Made by a program: the position numbers and the translations under genes. From contig JAWANJ010000005.1 of the NCBI GenBank assembly GCA_038895395.1, positions 1 to 33,813 of the forward strand: DNA of 33,813 nucleotides, written 5' to 3'. This stretch comes from DTGL01 sp038895395. GTDB lineage: Archaea > Iainarchaeota > Iainarchaeia > Iainarchaeales > DTGL01. This document shows, piece after piece, positions 14,703 to 22,939 of the stretch (positions are counted from its first letter, which is position 1; each line of letters starts with the position of its first letter). The notes under the pieces were generated by a model. It was not told where the DNA came from. It saw nothing but the letters and a program-made list of their open reading frames with translations, and ran no database searches.

Positions 14703-16187
14703 GTGAAAAGAAAAGCTTTGTTGGGTTTTTTGGTTATTTTTCTTGTTAGCGCTCACGCTGCCGTAGATAGAATTGATTGTAATATGGAGCTTAAAGGACA
14801 AGAGGCAATTGCTTACATTACAATGTATCTTTCTTCAGATGTGCCTGCAAATTACTTTTCAGTTGAAATACCATTTCAGTCAGCTAGGCTGATAAGGATC
14901 AGTGACTCGATTGGAGAGATAAAAGACTATTCTATAAAAGATAATGTGCTATCTATTAAAACTAATCAGACAGCAAAGCGCAAATCGGAATTCATCACCA
15001 TAGAAGCAATTTATTCTAATCTAGAGAAAGAAGAATTTTTGCAGGCGAGAATTTTTGAGTTTTCACTACCAGCAGCAGAAGATACTAACGTAACTTTCTA
15101 TGCTTACGGGCCTATATATGGTTTTGACACTTTGGCTGCTTTTAGAGGTTCAATAAAGGATGGCTGGCTTTATTTAAAAGGTAAAGGTCCACTTTATGTA
15201 AGATTTGTTTCTTCAAACACAGGAAAAAGATATGGGCGTTTTGTTGTTTTTGACAATAACATTTTTAGTGAGGAATATCTAAAAGCAATTTTTGATAGCG
15301 TAGAGCAATATTATTTTTTTGTAATAAATTTTCTTGGGGTAGAAGCTGAACAAGAGCTTTTTGCTATTGTGATACTTGATGACTTCGACTATGAACGCCT
15401 AGTAAACGATTATAGTAAAGGAATCTATATTTACGGTGGGCTAATTGCAGTTAAGAAAAGTGCTCTGGACAAAAAAAGTAATGCTGTGCCAGTCATAGTT
15501 CACGAACTTACCCATTTTTTAAATTCAAAGGTTTTTTCTTGGAATACAAGCAAAGCAGTTTGGCTTGATGAAGGGCTTGCAAAATTTGTGGAATTTCTAA
15601 CAGCTAAGAGTATTGGTTTGAGAACTCCAAACTTATTTTACGGCAAGCAAACCTATGCCGAGGGGCGCTATGAATATACAATAATGCCTGTGAGCGATTT
15701 CAACGAATTGGTTAACTACTACGAGAAAGGTCTTGATTATATGGCTGAATGGAACGCTTCTGATCCGAAAACTAGAGCCTTCGGTTATGCATTTTCTGAA
15801 CTCTTTGTTAGAGACTACATACGAAAAAATGGCCTTAGCTCATTGCATCTAGCAATGCACAAATTTGTAGAAGAAAGAGAGAATGTTTCTGATGCTAAAA
15901 TTTTCACTTCTAAAGTATTAGGAATCTTGGGCGCAGAACTAGCTCCTTGCAAAGATAAAAATAAAGAAGCTATGCTAAATTGCGTGAAGGAACTTAACGA
16001 ATTTGAGCCAAAGGTTCAAACAGCACAAGTTTTAAAACTTGGGCCAAGGCAAGAAAAGATAACCCATGATTTTGATGTGTCAGTTTTAAGAGCAAACAAC
16101 ATGAAGTTCAAAATTGAAGAACTGCATACAAAATTTTTGCAATATATTGTAAAAACCTTAGAAATTACAAAGAGGCTAGCCGAATGA
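14703..16187 (+). CDS. Secreted or membrane-associated gluzincin metallopeptidase
   Basis: This protein has a basic N-terminus and a hydrophobic stretch (LLGFLVIFLVSAHA, about residues 6-19), a typical signal peptide. The zinc peptidase motif HELTH at about residues 267-271 is followed some 20 residues later by WLDEGLAKF, which supplies the third (Glu) ligand; this is the gluzincin arrangement. The N-terminal 200 residues look like beta-sandwich, as in M1-like or related proteases. The C-terminal part is helical. It is likely an extracytoplasmic protease, substrate unknown. The GTG start fits the promoter spacing and the signal peptide. Its stop overlaps the next gene's ATG by 4 nt. Confidence 0.8.
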   Translation: MKRKALLGFLVIFLVSAHAAVDRIDCNMELKGQEAIAYITMYLSSDVPANYFSVEIPFQSARLIRISDSIGEIKDYSIKDNVLSIKTNQTAKRKSEFITIEAIYSNLEKEEFLQARIFEFSLPAAEDTNVTFYAYGPIYGFDTLAAFRGSIKDGWLYLKGKGPLYVRFVSSNTGKRYGRFVVFDNNIFSEEYLKAIFDSVEQYYFFVINFLGVEAEQELFAIVILDDFDYERLVNDYSKGIYIYGGLIAVKKSALDKKSNAVPVIVHELTHFLNSKVFSWNTSKAVWLDEGLAKFVEFLTAKSIGLRTPNLFYGKQTYAEGRYEYTIMPVSDFNELVNYYEKGLDYMAEWNASDPKTRAFGYAFSELFVRDYIRKNGLSSLHLAMHKFVEERENVSDAKIFTSKVLGILGAELAPCKDKNKEAMLNCVKELNEFEPKVQTAQVLKLGPRQEKITHDFDVSVLRANNMKFKIEELHTKFLQYIVKTLEITKRLAE

Positions 16188-16636
16188 AGATCTCAATTAG
16201 CAAGAAAAGTGAAATTGAAAAAATACCAAAAAATTTAGATGAATTACATTTAGTTAGGCCTTTATCCATGAAAACACTATCAGAATTTATTAAAGAACAA
16301 AAAAATCTTATCAGGATATCTTTAAGCCAGAGCACATACGACAGGCTTTCGCTTAGAGCCAAAAAATTTCTAACAGAAAGCGGAATTGACTTAGAGGTGG
16401 TTTCGGCAAGAGGGCGTCCCCTGGAAATTCCTTTAACAAAAATGAAACAAGCTGTAGAGATGCGCCGTGATCATAGGCCTTTGCGCGAAATAGAGCAAGT
16501 TACGGGCATACCAAAAAGTACCATTCATTACCTAGAAAAGTACTCAAAAAGGAAGAAGATAAAAAAAGGCTCTATGATAATTTATCTTGGCAAAGCTAGT
16601 CCTACCAAAAAAGATGGCTTAAAATCAAATTTTTAA
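16184..16636 (+). CDS. Predicted helix-turn-helix DNA-binding protein
   Basis: This 150-residue, Lys/Arg-rich protein is of unknown family. The region from about residue 75 reads RGRPLEIPL, then a three-helix unit ending in GIPKSTIHYLEKY. This closely resembles the C-terminal HTH of serine recombinases and of related archaeal regulators, but no recombinase catalytic domain precedes it. The N-terminal 70 residues are charged and may bind nucleic acid or protein. Overlap with the peptidase gene (ATGA) suggests translational coupling, so it may regulate or accompany that gene. Confidence 0.68.
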   Translation: MKISISKKSEIEKIPKNLDELHLVRPLSMKTLSEFIKEQKNLIRISLSQSTYDRLSLRAKKFLTESGIDLEVVSARGRPLEIPLTKMKQAVEMRRDHRPLREIEQVTGIPKSTIHYLEKYSKRKKIKKGSMIIYLGKASPTKKDGLKSNF

Positions 16637-16720
16637 GTTTCTTTTCCCATTGCTTTACCTGAATTTGAGCTAAAAAGAAAAAAATAAAAATAACATTGTA
16701 GTTCATTATTTTGTGGTTTT

Positions 16721-17044
16721 ATGGCTGGAGAGCTTTACAAGAAAAAAATCCTAGAATTTACACGAAAAGGTAATATCGATAGGGTCAAATGGTTGGAAAA
16801 TATAGACAAATATGTTTTAAAAACACACGCCGAAAGAATAGCCAGGAATGATAAAACTGTTATGCAAGAGCTCATGCTTCCCAGTTGGGTTACCTGGGAG
16901 TTGCTGCGAGACTGGGCGTTGATGAAAACCCAAAAAAAAGGTACACAATGCGTTCTCTGTGACGAGCACAGTGAGGTTGGTATTGAATTTAACAAGAAGT
17001 TCATATGCGAGTACTGTTTTTTGAAAATAAAAAACCTGAAGTAA
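16721..17044 (+). CDS. Small zinc-finger protein of unknown function
   Basis: This 107-residue protein has a Trp-rich helical first part (for example LPSWVTWELLRDWALM) and a C-terminal four-Cys zinc ribbon: C77/C80 (CVLC) and C96/C99 (CEYC). I do not recognise the family. A small zinc ribbon of this kind usually binds nucleic acid or protein. An AT-rich stretch (about 16680-16693) some 34 nt upstream may be its promoter. It lies between an HTH gene and a HAD phosphatase gene on the same strand, with separate promoters likely for each. Confidence 0.62.
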   Translation: MAGELYKKKILEFTRKGNIDRVKWLENIDKYVLKTHAERIARNDKTVMQELMLPSWVTWELLRDWALMKTQKKGTQCVLCDEHSEVGIEFNKKFICEYCFLKIKNLK

Positions 17045-17053
17045 CTAGAAAGC

Positions 17054-17061
17054 AATTTAAA
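17054..17061 (+). promoter_or_regulatory. TATA-like box for the HAD hydrolase gene
   Basis: AATTTAAA is centred 27-28 nt before the ATG at 17085. This supports a leaderless mRNA and decides against an earlier TTG at 17067. Confidence 0.5.
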
Positions 17062-17084
17062 GAGCTTTGTATTTTTTATTAAAT

Positions 17085-17792
17085 ATGATAAAAGCAGTAG
17101 TTTTTGATTTAGACAATACACTAGTAGATTTTATGCGAATGAAAAGAGCTGCAAGTGAAGCAGCAGTTAGAGCTATGATCGAATCTGGCTTACAGATTTC
17201 TGAAGAAAATGGTATAAAAATTCTTTTTGAAATGTATGAAAAATACGGGATGGAAAACCAAAACATATTTGACAAATTTATAAAAGAAGTTCATGGAAAG
17301 CTTGACTATGCAATGCTTGCAAAGGCAATTGTAGCCTATAGAAGGGTAAAGTTCGGTTATTTAGCAACATATCCTAACACACGAAAAACACTTGTAAGAC
17401 TAAAAGAGATGGGCATTCGTTTAGGAATAGTAAGCGATGCTCCAATAAAACAAGCTTGGCTCAGACTTGCTGAAATGAACCTTTGTGAGTTCTTTGATGT
17501 AGTAGTAGCAAGAGGTCCGAAAGGAAAAATGAAGCCGCATTCAATTCCATATAAGAAAGCAATAAGAGCACTTGGAGTAAGTCCAAAAGAGATTCTTTTT
17601 GTTGGTGACAATCCAAGTAGAGATATCCTGGGCGCACAAAAGCTGGGCATAAAAACAGTTCTAGCAAAATATGGGCAAGTTATTAAAGATTCATCTGTTA
17701 AACCAGATTTTGAGATTTGTGATATAAGTGAACTTGTTGGAATTGTGGAAAGACTCAATTCAATAGAAAACAAATCACAGAAAGCTCAGTAA
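17085..17792 (+). CDS. HAD-superfamily hydrolase
   Basis: This is a cytosolic phosphatase-like enzyme of the haloacid dehalogenase superfamily. All four motifs are present: motif I DLDNTL at residues 8-13 with the nucleophile Asp, motif II in GIVSDA, motif III Lys in the KGKMKPHS region, and motif IV VGDNPSRD. A helical C1 cap lies between motifs I and II. The 235-residue length matches archaeal phosphoglycolate phosphatase-like and related HAD proteins; the substrate cannot be deduced. The ATG at 17085 starts directly at MIKAVVFDLD, and an upstream AATTTAAA box is at the leaderless distance. Confidence 0.88.
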   Translation: MIKAVVFDLDNTLVDFMRMKRAASEAAVRAMIESGLQISEENGIKILFEMYEKYGMENQNIFDKFIKEVHGKLDYAMLAKAIVAYRRVKFGYLATYPNTRKTLVRLKEMGIRLGIVSDAPIKQAWLRLAEMNLCEFFDVVVARGPKGKMKPHSIPYKKAIRALGVSPKEILFVGDNPSRDILGAQKLGIKTVLAKYGQVIKDSSVKPDFEICDISELVGIVERLNSIENKSQKAQ

Positions 17793-17805
17793 GAAATTTA
17801 TGACC

Positions 17806-18795
17806 TTAGCATATTTTTTTCTCATTCCGAACTTTTTCTGATATAATCTCTACACACTTTTCAATTATTTTTTCAAGATCTTTGGCTTCACCATTAAAAG
17901 AAGCCGCAGTACTATGACCCCCACCTTGGCCCTTAAAGTAACTTGATAATCTTTGAAATACATCGCTGGCGAGATCCAAATTGTACTTTTCTGCTGACGT
18001 TATATCAGCGCGTCCCGAGACTCTGGCCTTGCCTTCAGTGATGCCACCAACTATTGCAATGTCTGCTCCACAAGCAACTAAAGCTTCAGCGACTTGTGCT
18101 TCAAAAGCATTTGTATAACTTTTTGCAATAAGCACGTCTTTAATTTTAACTAACTTTGTTTTTTGCATAGCTTTTAATGTTGCTACTCTTTCAGAAAAGG
18201 TTTTCTCATCTTTTATTATTTTAATCACTTGATTGAAATCCATTCTACTAATTTTTAAAGCATCGCTCATTATATCAAAAGTATTTCTACTAGAAAACGC
18301 AAACCTGTCTGTATCGGAAATTATGCCTAACATGGTTAAAAGTGCTTGTTTTTCGCTTATTTTCTTATTCGCATCACTAAAAAGATGCCAAATTACCTCT
18401 GTGGTTGAAGCAGCGTCTTCGATAACTAAACTATTTTCTTTGTCTACTATATTTTCACCACTGGCAGTGTGATGATCAAAAAGAAATTTTTTTCCTTTGA
18501 AGTTCTTAATTTCTTCTGCAAAATTATCAAGCATACTGTACGAATTTAAATCAACAACTGCTAGAACATCAAATTTAGAAAAATTTGTACTTAGTGAATA
18601 CGGTATTTCTAAGACTTCCGCAATTCTTTTAGCCTGTCTATTGACATGTCCCGGTATGGCAATCTCAACGATGTTTCTTTCCATAAGCTCCAAGCGCAAT
18701 ATCTCTGCAGAGGCAATCGCATCTAGGTCAGCACTTCTATGGGTTACAATAAGAACATTTTTTCCAGTTAAACTAAAGATTTCTTGAGGTGCCAT
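17806..18795 (-). CDS. DHH/DHHA1-family phosphoesterase
   Basis: This is a manganese-dependent phosphoesterase of the DHH family (RecJ/NrnA relatives), acting on oligonucleotides or cyclic dinucleotides. Motif I THRSADLDA is near the N-terminus, VDLNSYSML contains the motif II Asp, FDHH is the signature motif III, and GGGHSTAAS is the DHHA1 substrate-binding end. The size, about 330 residues, suits NrnA-like or archaeal RecJ-like proteins. The ATG at 18795 lies 7 nt after the prefoldin stop; a GTG at 18819 inside the prefoldin gene is an alternative. It closes the exosome/proteasome superoperon, where a nucleic-acid phosphoesterase would fit RNA turnover. Confidence 0.87.
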   Translation of the reverse strand: MAPQEIFSLTGKNVLIVTHRSADLDAIASAEILRLELMERNIVEIAIPGHVNRQAKRIAEVLEIPYSLSTNFSKFDVLAVVDLNSYSMLDNFAEEIKNFKGKKFLFDHHTASGENIVDKENSLVIEDAASTTEVIWHLFSDANKKISEKQALLTMLGIISDTDRFAFSSRNTFDIMSDALKISRMDFNQVIKIIKDEKTFSERVATLKAMQKTKLVKIKDVLIAKSYTNAFEAQVAEALVACGADIAIVGGITEGKARVSGRADITSAEKYNLDLASDVFQRLSSYFKGQGGGHSTAASFNGEAKDLEKIIEKCVEIISEKVRNEKKIC

Positions 18796-18802
18796 AAACG
18801 AC

Positions 18803-19150
18803 CTATGTGCTTTCCTCACTGGGCTCAGCTGATTCTATCTGTGACTTTAATTTGTTAAGGCGGTTTATAAGAGAATCCTCTTGCTTTTGCATAGTGTCTA
18901 TTTTAGACTCTAGCTGTTCCTTAAGTTCCTTGAGCTCCTTTTCTGCATCTTTTGTGTTTTTTTCGAACAATATATTGCCTACAAGTTTGTAGACCTTATC
19001 CTGCTTTGAATCTTTTAGCTCGTTTAGCGCACTTTCCACCATCGCTAGTTGCATCTGCAATTGTTGTTTCCTTGAACCTATACTCAAGAGTTGCTCTCTT
19101 CCTCTTTGGAACTCTATAATTTTTTGTTGCTTTTGTTGTTCGTCAGCCAT
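18803..19150 (-). CDS. pfdB: Prefoldin beta subunit
   Basis: This is the beta subunit of the hexameric prefoldin chaperone, which delivers unfolded proteins to the thermosome. Two long coiled-coil helices flank the conserved hairpin KVYKLVGNILFEK (about residues 52-64). At 115 residues the length is typical. It stops with TAG. The gene starts 2 nt after pcc1, as in many archaeal exosome superoperons, and the ATG is preceded by the AGGAGG-containing end of pcc1, which doubles as its ribosome site. Confidence 0.93.
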   Translation of the reverse strand: MADEQQKQQKIIEFQRGREQLLSIGSRKQQLQMQLAMVESALNELKDSKQDKVYKLVGNILFEKNTKDAEKELKELKEQLESKIDTMQKQEDSLINRLNKLKSQIESAEPSEEST

Positions 19151-19152
19151 AA

Positions 19153-19410
19153 TTAAACCTCCTTTGAATGAAAAATATCTTGGATTTTTTTTGAAAGCAT
19201 TAAGTGGCTCATTATTGAATCAAATGATGCTCTTAGTGCGTTAATATCTTTCGCCTCAATGAAAATTTCAATATTTTTTCCTTTTTTTTTGAATCTTGTA
19301 ATAGAACGTCGTTGCACCTCTTTTATATCTGGTTTAACCGCCCAGTATAATATGTTTGCTTCATTCTCATTTTCGAACAAAAGTTTTAATTCTATCTTAT
19401 AGTCGAACAT
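19153..19410 (-). CDS. pcc1: KEOPS complex subunit Pcc1
   Basis: This is the small dimeric subunit of KEOPS, which makes the t6A modification at position 37 of ANN-decoding tRNAs. The 85-residue sequence has the Pcc1 pattern: an N-terminal strand, a short helix, a central RRSITRFKKKGKNIEIFIEA strand pair, DINALRASFDSIMSHL, and a short amphipathic end. Its place between rpoP and prefoldin beta is the standard archaeal arrangement and supports the call. The ATG begins 1 nt after the rpoP stop. Confidence 0.88.
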   Translation of the reverse strand: MFDYKIELKLLFENENEANILYWAVKPDIKEVQRRSITRFKKKGKNIEIFIEAKDINALRASFDSIMSHLMLSKKIQDIFHSKEV

Positions 19411-19411
19411 C

Positions 19412-19543
19412 TTACCTTGCTTTTATTCTTTTAGTTACATCAGGCCGAGCTTTCATCACTACTCTGTACGCACAATAGGGACACCTTACTTGATCCTTTG
19501 GTAATTCATTAAACTCTTTTCCACATTTTAAGCATTTGTACAT
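19412..19543 (-). CDS. rpoP: DNA-directed RNA polymerase subunit P (Rpo12)
   Basis: This 43-residue protein is the small zinc-binding subunit of archaeal RNA polymerase (homologue of eukaryotic Rpb12). The zinc ribbon is C4/C7 (YKCLKCGKEF) and C21/C24 (RCPYCAYRVV), followed by the basic end with KARPDVTKRIKAR. The start is certain: a strong GGAGGT site lies 7-8 nt before the ATG. It is internal to the superoperon, between rpl37ae and pcc1. Confidence 0.93.
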   Translation of the reverse strand: MYKCLKCGKEFNELPKDQVRCPYCAYRVVMKARPDVTKRIKAR

Positions 19544-19564
19544 GTGTTTGACCTCCTTTTAAAA

Positions 19565-19951
19565 TCATTTTTCTGCTTCTTTGGCTTTTGTATCTTCTTT
19601 TTCATTTTTTTCTGAGGTATTTTTTGTCTCTTCCTCCTTTTTACCCTTTTCTGATTCAGTTTGTTCAAGCAACTCCTTGAGCAAAGGTAAAAACTTCTTT
19701 GTTTTTACCATCTTGTTTACTATTGTACCAGCCATCGTACTGGGTACATAAGCACCACCAGCAAACTTAGTATTGCACTTTTTACAAAAGAAAATCCCCG
19801 TAGAGATCCTTTTAACAGACTTGGATTCACACTTAGGGCATATATGCCTAGTGCGTTGCTTGCTCTCCACTTCTACTACACTATCCCTTATAGCTTTTCC
19901 GTACCTGGGACCGAAACGTCCAGCATGTTTTACCTTTTTTGTTCTTCCCAT
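19565..19951 (-). CDS. rpl37ae: Ribosomal protein L37Ae (eL43) with charged C-terminal tail
   Basis: This is a zinc-ribbon protein of the large ribosomal subunit. It begins with MGRTKKVKHAGRFGPRYG, typical of the family, and carries the zinc Cys pairs CPKC and CKKC at about residues 38-61, followed by KFAGGAYVPST. The conserved domain ends near residue 95. The last 30 or so residues are almost only Glu, Lys, Asp, Ser and Thr, an extension not expected in most homologues. It may be disordered on the ribosome surface. The gene lies between rrp42 and rpoP. Confidence 0.93.
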   Translation of the reverse strand: MGRTKKVKHAGRFGPRYGKAIRDSVVEVESKQRTRHICPKCESKSVKRISTGIFFCKKCNTKFAGGAYVPSTMAGTIVNKMVKTKKFLPLLKELLEQTESEKGKKEEETKNTSEKNEKEDTKAKEAEK

Positions 19952-19969
19952 TCAGATCACACTCTTTTT

Positions 19970-20782
19970 TTATTTTTCTTTTTTATCATCTAACGCTTGC
20001 TTTAGCTTTAGCCTTAGCTCTTCAGCTTTTTCAAATGAAAGTGTAAAGCATTTTTCAAGCTCTTCTTTAGTGAAGCCGCCTGCAAGGCCTTTCTGGATAG
20101 CACAAATATGTTTTTTGTCAGTTGTGCCAACTGAAAGCCTAGCTTCAGCAGCCTTTTCTTCTATTATTGAGGCATCGACTACTATCTGATTGCTTATTTT
20201 TGAAAAAGTTGTCAATATTGGTAAACAGCTTAGCTCTAATTTTCCTTCATACTCATTTTTTACAATTTTATCTCCTTCAAGTTTTGGTATTCGTGTAGTG
20301 AGAAGAGAACCAAGTGCAGCAATAGCGCTTGCGTCAAACAGGTTCCCAGCATCGTTTACAACATATATGTCTATTAATACGGTCCAAGCCTTTACACCTT
20401 CTTCTATCAGTAATTTCTTGAAATCAACTGCCTTGCTTTCTCTTATACATCTGTCCACAACCCTAGCAAGTTCTATAGAATACTCATCTGGTGGTCCTGT
20501 TTCAAATATTGGCGAAGCCATGGGAGTAAACTCAGCACCTACGCTTATAGACCCTTCTTCTGGGGAGTCTGGATATGGTTCTCCAATTTCCATCTTAACT
20601 CCAGCTATTACATCAGTATCGCCTATCTTTACACGACATGAGCCATCTGCATTTTTTGAAAAGTCAAATTGAATAGAAATAGGTCTATATTCCGTCATAG
20701 TTCTACCATCCAAGCGTTTACCTTTTGAAATAGCTGCCTTTGCTTTGTCTCCTTGAAGTTCAAACAAAATATCATCCCTCAA
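19970..20782 (-). CDS. rrp42: Exosome subunit Rrp42
   Basis: This is the non-catalytic RNase PH-fold subunit of the archaeal exosome ring, which pairs with Rrp41 to form the active hexamer for 3'-to-5' RNA degradation and tailing. Recognisable family parts are KRLDGRTMTEYRPISI, EFTPMASPIFETGPPDEYSIE (first 20 residues conserved), and VDRCIRESKAVD. The likely start is the TTG at 20782: a GGGGGTGA ribosome site lies 5 nt upstream, and it overlaps the rrp41 end by only 11 nt. Longer readings from ATGs at 20821 or 20836 overlap rrp41 more and add residues not typical of Rrp42, but cannot be ruled out. Confidence 0.92.
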   Translation of the reverse strand: MRDDILFELQGDKAKAAISKGKRLDGRTMTEYRPISIQFDFSKNADGSCRVKIGDTDVIAGVKMEIGEPYPDSPEEGSISVGAEFTPMASPIFETGPPDEYSIELARVVDRCIRESKAVDFKKLLIEEGVKAWTVLIDIYVVNDAGNLFDASAIAALGSLLTTRIPKLEGDKIVKNEYEGKLELSCLPILTTFSKISNQIVVDASIIEEKAAEARLSVGTTDKKHICAIQKGLAGGFTKEELEKCFTLSFEKAEELRLKLKQALDDKKEK

Positions 20783-21569
20783 GATTTTCACCCCCGATTT
20801 CGCTACTCTGAGCTTCTTCATTGCCAAGTTCTTCATTCAGCGCGTCTATAACTTTTTTTTCTTCTTTGCCAATGCTCTCGTATTTTTCTTTTATAGCCCT
20901 CTTTTGTATCTCATAAACTTCTAAACATCCCTTAATGCCTAACTCAAATGCCTTTTTCCATTCTTCAAAAGTTACTAGCCCATCCATCTGCAAAAGTACC
21001 ACTTCTTTGGTTCTAGGCATTATTGCCATAGGCATATCGACAGCATCTTCAGCGTCTTCTTCTGTTTTGCAAGGGTCGAGAATTATATTTCCGTTAGCCC
21101 TGCCAACAGCACATGCTGAAACAAGATCTCGCATTGGTATGCCAGCATCAGCAAGAGCTACACTAGCAGCAGTAAGCGCAGCACATCTTGTACCTGCGTT
21201 GCTGTCAAATATGTATGCATATATGTCTATAGTTGTATTTGCAAACCTTTCAACAAATATAGCCCTTTCCAAAGCTTCGCCAGATACCTTTGATATCTCT
21301 ATTTCTCTACGCCCCGGTTTAGCGCTTTTTCTTTCAGGTACCGAAAATGTTGCCATTCTGTAAATGTAGTTTACTAGTGCCTTTGTTGGATTTTGTATGT
21401 GTTGTGGCAATGCTTCTCTTGGTCCAAAAACACCAACTATGGCTTTATTTTGACCCCATTCTATATAGGCTGAACCCTCTGCTCTACTTAAAACCCCCGG
21501 TACTATTTTTATAGGCCTAAGCTCATCAATTTTTCTTCCATCAGGTCTTTCATAAACAGTGTTTCCCAT
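20772..21569 (-). CDS. rrp41: Exosome catalytic subunit Rrp41
   Basis: This is the phosphorolytic RNase PH-fold subunit of the archaeal exosome. The N-terminus reads RPDGRKIDELRPI, then GSAYIEWGQNKAIVGVFGP; the phosphate/RNA-binding arginines are in PGRREIEISKV, and the catalytic acidic stretch is EDAEDAVDMPMAIM. The conserved part ends near residue 225. The remaining 40 residues are a Glu-rich tail. The gene starts 14 nt after rrp4 and overlaps rrp42, so the three exosome subunits are translated in series. Confidence 0.95.
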   Translation of the reverse strand: MGNTVYERPDGRKIDELRPIKIVPGVLSRAEGSAYIEWGQNKAIVGVFGPREALPQHIQNPTKALVNYIYRMATFSVPERKSAKPGRREIEISKVSGEALERAIFVERFANTTIDIYAYIFDSNAGTRCAALTAASVALADAGIPMRDLVSACAVGRANGNIILDPCKTEEDAEDAVDMPMAIMPRTKEVVLLQMDGLVTFEEWKKAFELGIKGCLEVYEIQKRAIKEKYESIGKEEKKVIDALNEELGNEEAQSSEIGGENLEG

Positions 21570-21583
21570 CTTTACACCCCAAT

Positions 21584-22213
21584 CTATATTTTTTCCTTGT
21601 TTTCATTTAGAAGCTTTTGTATTTTGAGTGTGAGGTTTCCAACATGAGCTTCTTTTTCTATCTTTTCAAGTGCCTTTCTAAGCAAGGAAATTCCTTCTTC
21701 GCTTCCTTTAACCCATAGCAAACCATTCATACCAACAATGATAAAACACTTAGTTCCACTTTGAAGAAGCTTTATCATGCTTGCATTTTTTCCGATTATT
21801 CTAGGAACTTTAGTGGGTTCAACAACAACAACTTCTCCACCATATAACACTCTAACATTTGTAAGAGAAACTTCGTTTATTTCGTTTATTTTTGATACTT
21901 TTGCACTTATTATATTTCCCTTCTTAAGAGCAACCTTTATGTCTTCTTTAGGTATAAATGAATAATAAAAATAATTTATATCTACAGCATATACAGAGTA
22001 CTCTTCAGATACAACAACACCCACAACTAAATCACCCACTTTTGGCACATACTTGCCTTGCAATGCCACAACTCTGGCAATTCCTTTATCTGTTCTTGCA
22101 ATGCCCACAGTATCGGAATATATCTTTCCATTCTCAACAAAAACATGCGGGCCTAGCTTTAGTTTCGCCTCACTTACAAGTTCGCCAGGTATGACAAGTT
22201 TATACTCCATCAA
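21584..22213 (-). CDS. rrp4: Exosome RNA-binding subunit Rrp4
   Basis: This is the cap subunit of the archaeal exosome that captures RNA at the ring entrance. Order: an N-terminal domain with VIPGELVSEAKLKLGPH, an S1 domain (about residues 60-125), and a KH domain with the motif PRIIGKNASMIKLL near residues 138-151. The length of 209 residues is normal. The first ATG overlaps the SBDS stop by 4 nt; a second ATG directly follows. Its place between SBDS and rrp41 is conserved in archaea. Confidence 0.95.
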   Translation of the reverse strand: MMEYKLVIPGELVSEAKLKLGPHVFVENGKIYSDTVGIARTDKGIARVVALQGKYVPKVGDLVVGVVVSEEYSVYAVDINYFYYSFIPKEDIKVALKKGNIISAKVSKINEINEVSLTNVRVLYGGEVVVVEPTKVPRIIGKNASMIKLLQSGTKCFIIVGMNGLLWVKGSEEGISLLRKALEKIEKEAHVGNLTLKIQKLLNENKEKI

Positions 22214-22914
22214 GATTCCCCCTTATTTAGAATCTTTACCTGTGCTTCTCCATGCGTAAGCTTGCTTATCTTATCTATGAGTTCAGCCTTAATTCCAGCT
22301 GGTACCTCAAGCACCGCTATAAGTGATCCATCTTTCTGCCATTCTTGTTTTTTTATGTCATAGGTGTATATTATTGAGCTTGCTCTTCCTGCATAAGCTG
22401 GTGGTATCTTTATTGCAATTTCAAACTTTTCAACAGATATTGGTAATATCTTGCTTATTTGCTTTATTATTTTAAGTGCTTGTTCTTCGGCTGGTTCAAA
22501 TTCGTTTATTCCAATCTTAAGTTCCTGAATAGCAGCCTCAATCCTTGTTGGTGGGTGTGGTGCATTTGTTTGTGGGTTATAAGCATTTTTGCAAATTATT
22601 TGTATGATCTCATTTTTTTTCTTCTCTCTTAGCTCTCTTCTCTGTTCAGTAGTTAGTTGCAATTCACCTTTGGTTATTATTTTTTTTGCAACCTCGCCAA
22701 TTTCATTTGTTCCAAAAGCTTCTTTTACTAGATGCTCTGACTGGCGTTCTCCTTTCATTGCATCTTTGAACACTTCGTCTATTGCTAAAAGTTCATCAAC
22801 ATTTACCTGTTTACCTTTTTTTACTTCCATAGCTAAGTTTGGATCTACCAGCACTTCAAACTTTTCCCCTTTATAGCTAAATCGTGCTATTACTGCATCT
22901 TCGAGTTTGACCAT
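22210..22914 (-). CDS. sdo1: Ribosome maturation protein SBDS (Sdo1)
   Basis: This is the archaeal homologue of the Shwachman-Bodian-Diamond protein, which releases the anti-association factor aIF6 from the large ribosomal subunit. The N-terminal FYSH domain begins VKLEDAVIARFSYKGEKFEV and includes VFKDAMKGERQS; a helical middle has LTTEQRRELREKKK, and NAYNPQTNAPHPPTRIEAA is a signature stretch; the last domain is a ferredoxin-like fold. The ATG at 22914 has an AGGTGTGG site about 6 nt upstream and is preferred to an earlier in-frame GTG at 22926. Confidence 0.94.
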   Translation of the reverse strand: MVKLEDAVIARFSYKGEKFEVLVDPNLAMEVKKGKQVNVDELLAIDEVFKDAMKGERQSEHLVKEAFGTNEIGEVAKKIITKGELQLTTEQRRELREKKKNEIIQIICKNAYNPQTNAPHPPTRIEAAIQELKIGINEFEPAEEQALKIIKQISKILPISVEKFEIAIKIPPAYAGRASSIIYTYDIKKQEWQKDGSLIAVLEVPAGIKAELIDKISKLTHGEAQVKILNKGES

Positions 22915-22939
22915 TAGAAACCACACCTAAATTTGGCAA

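Noticed and set aside
16184..16636. Serine recombinase or mobile-element gene
   Set aside because: Only the HTH resembles a recombinase. There is no catalytic domain, no inverted repeat flanks it and it overlaps the peptidase gene like an operon member.
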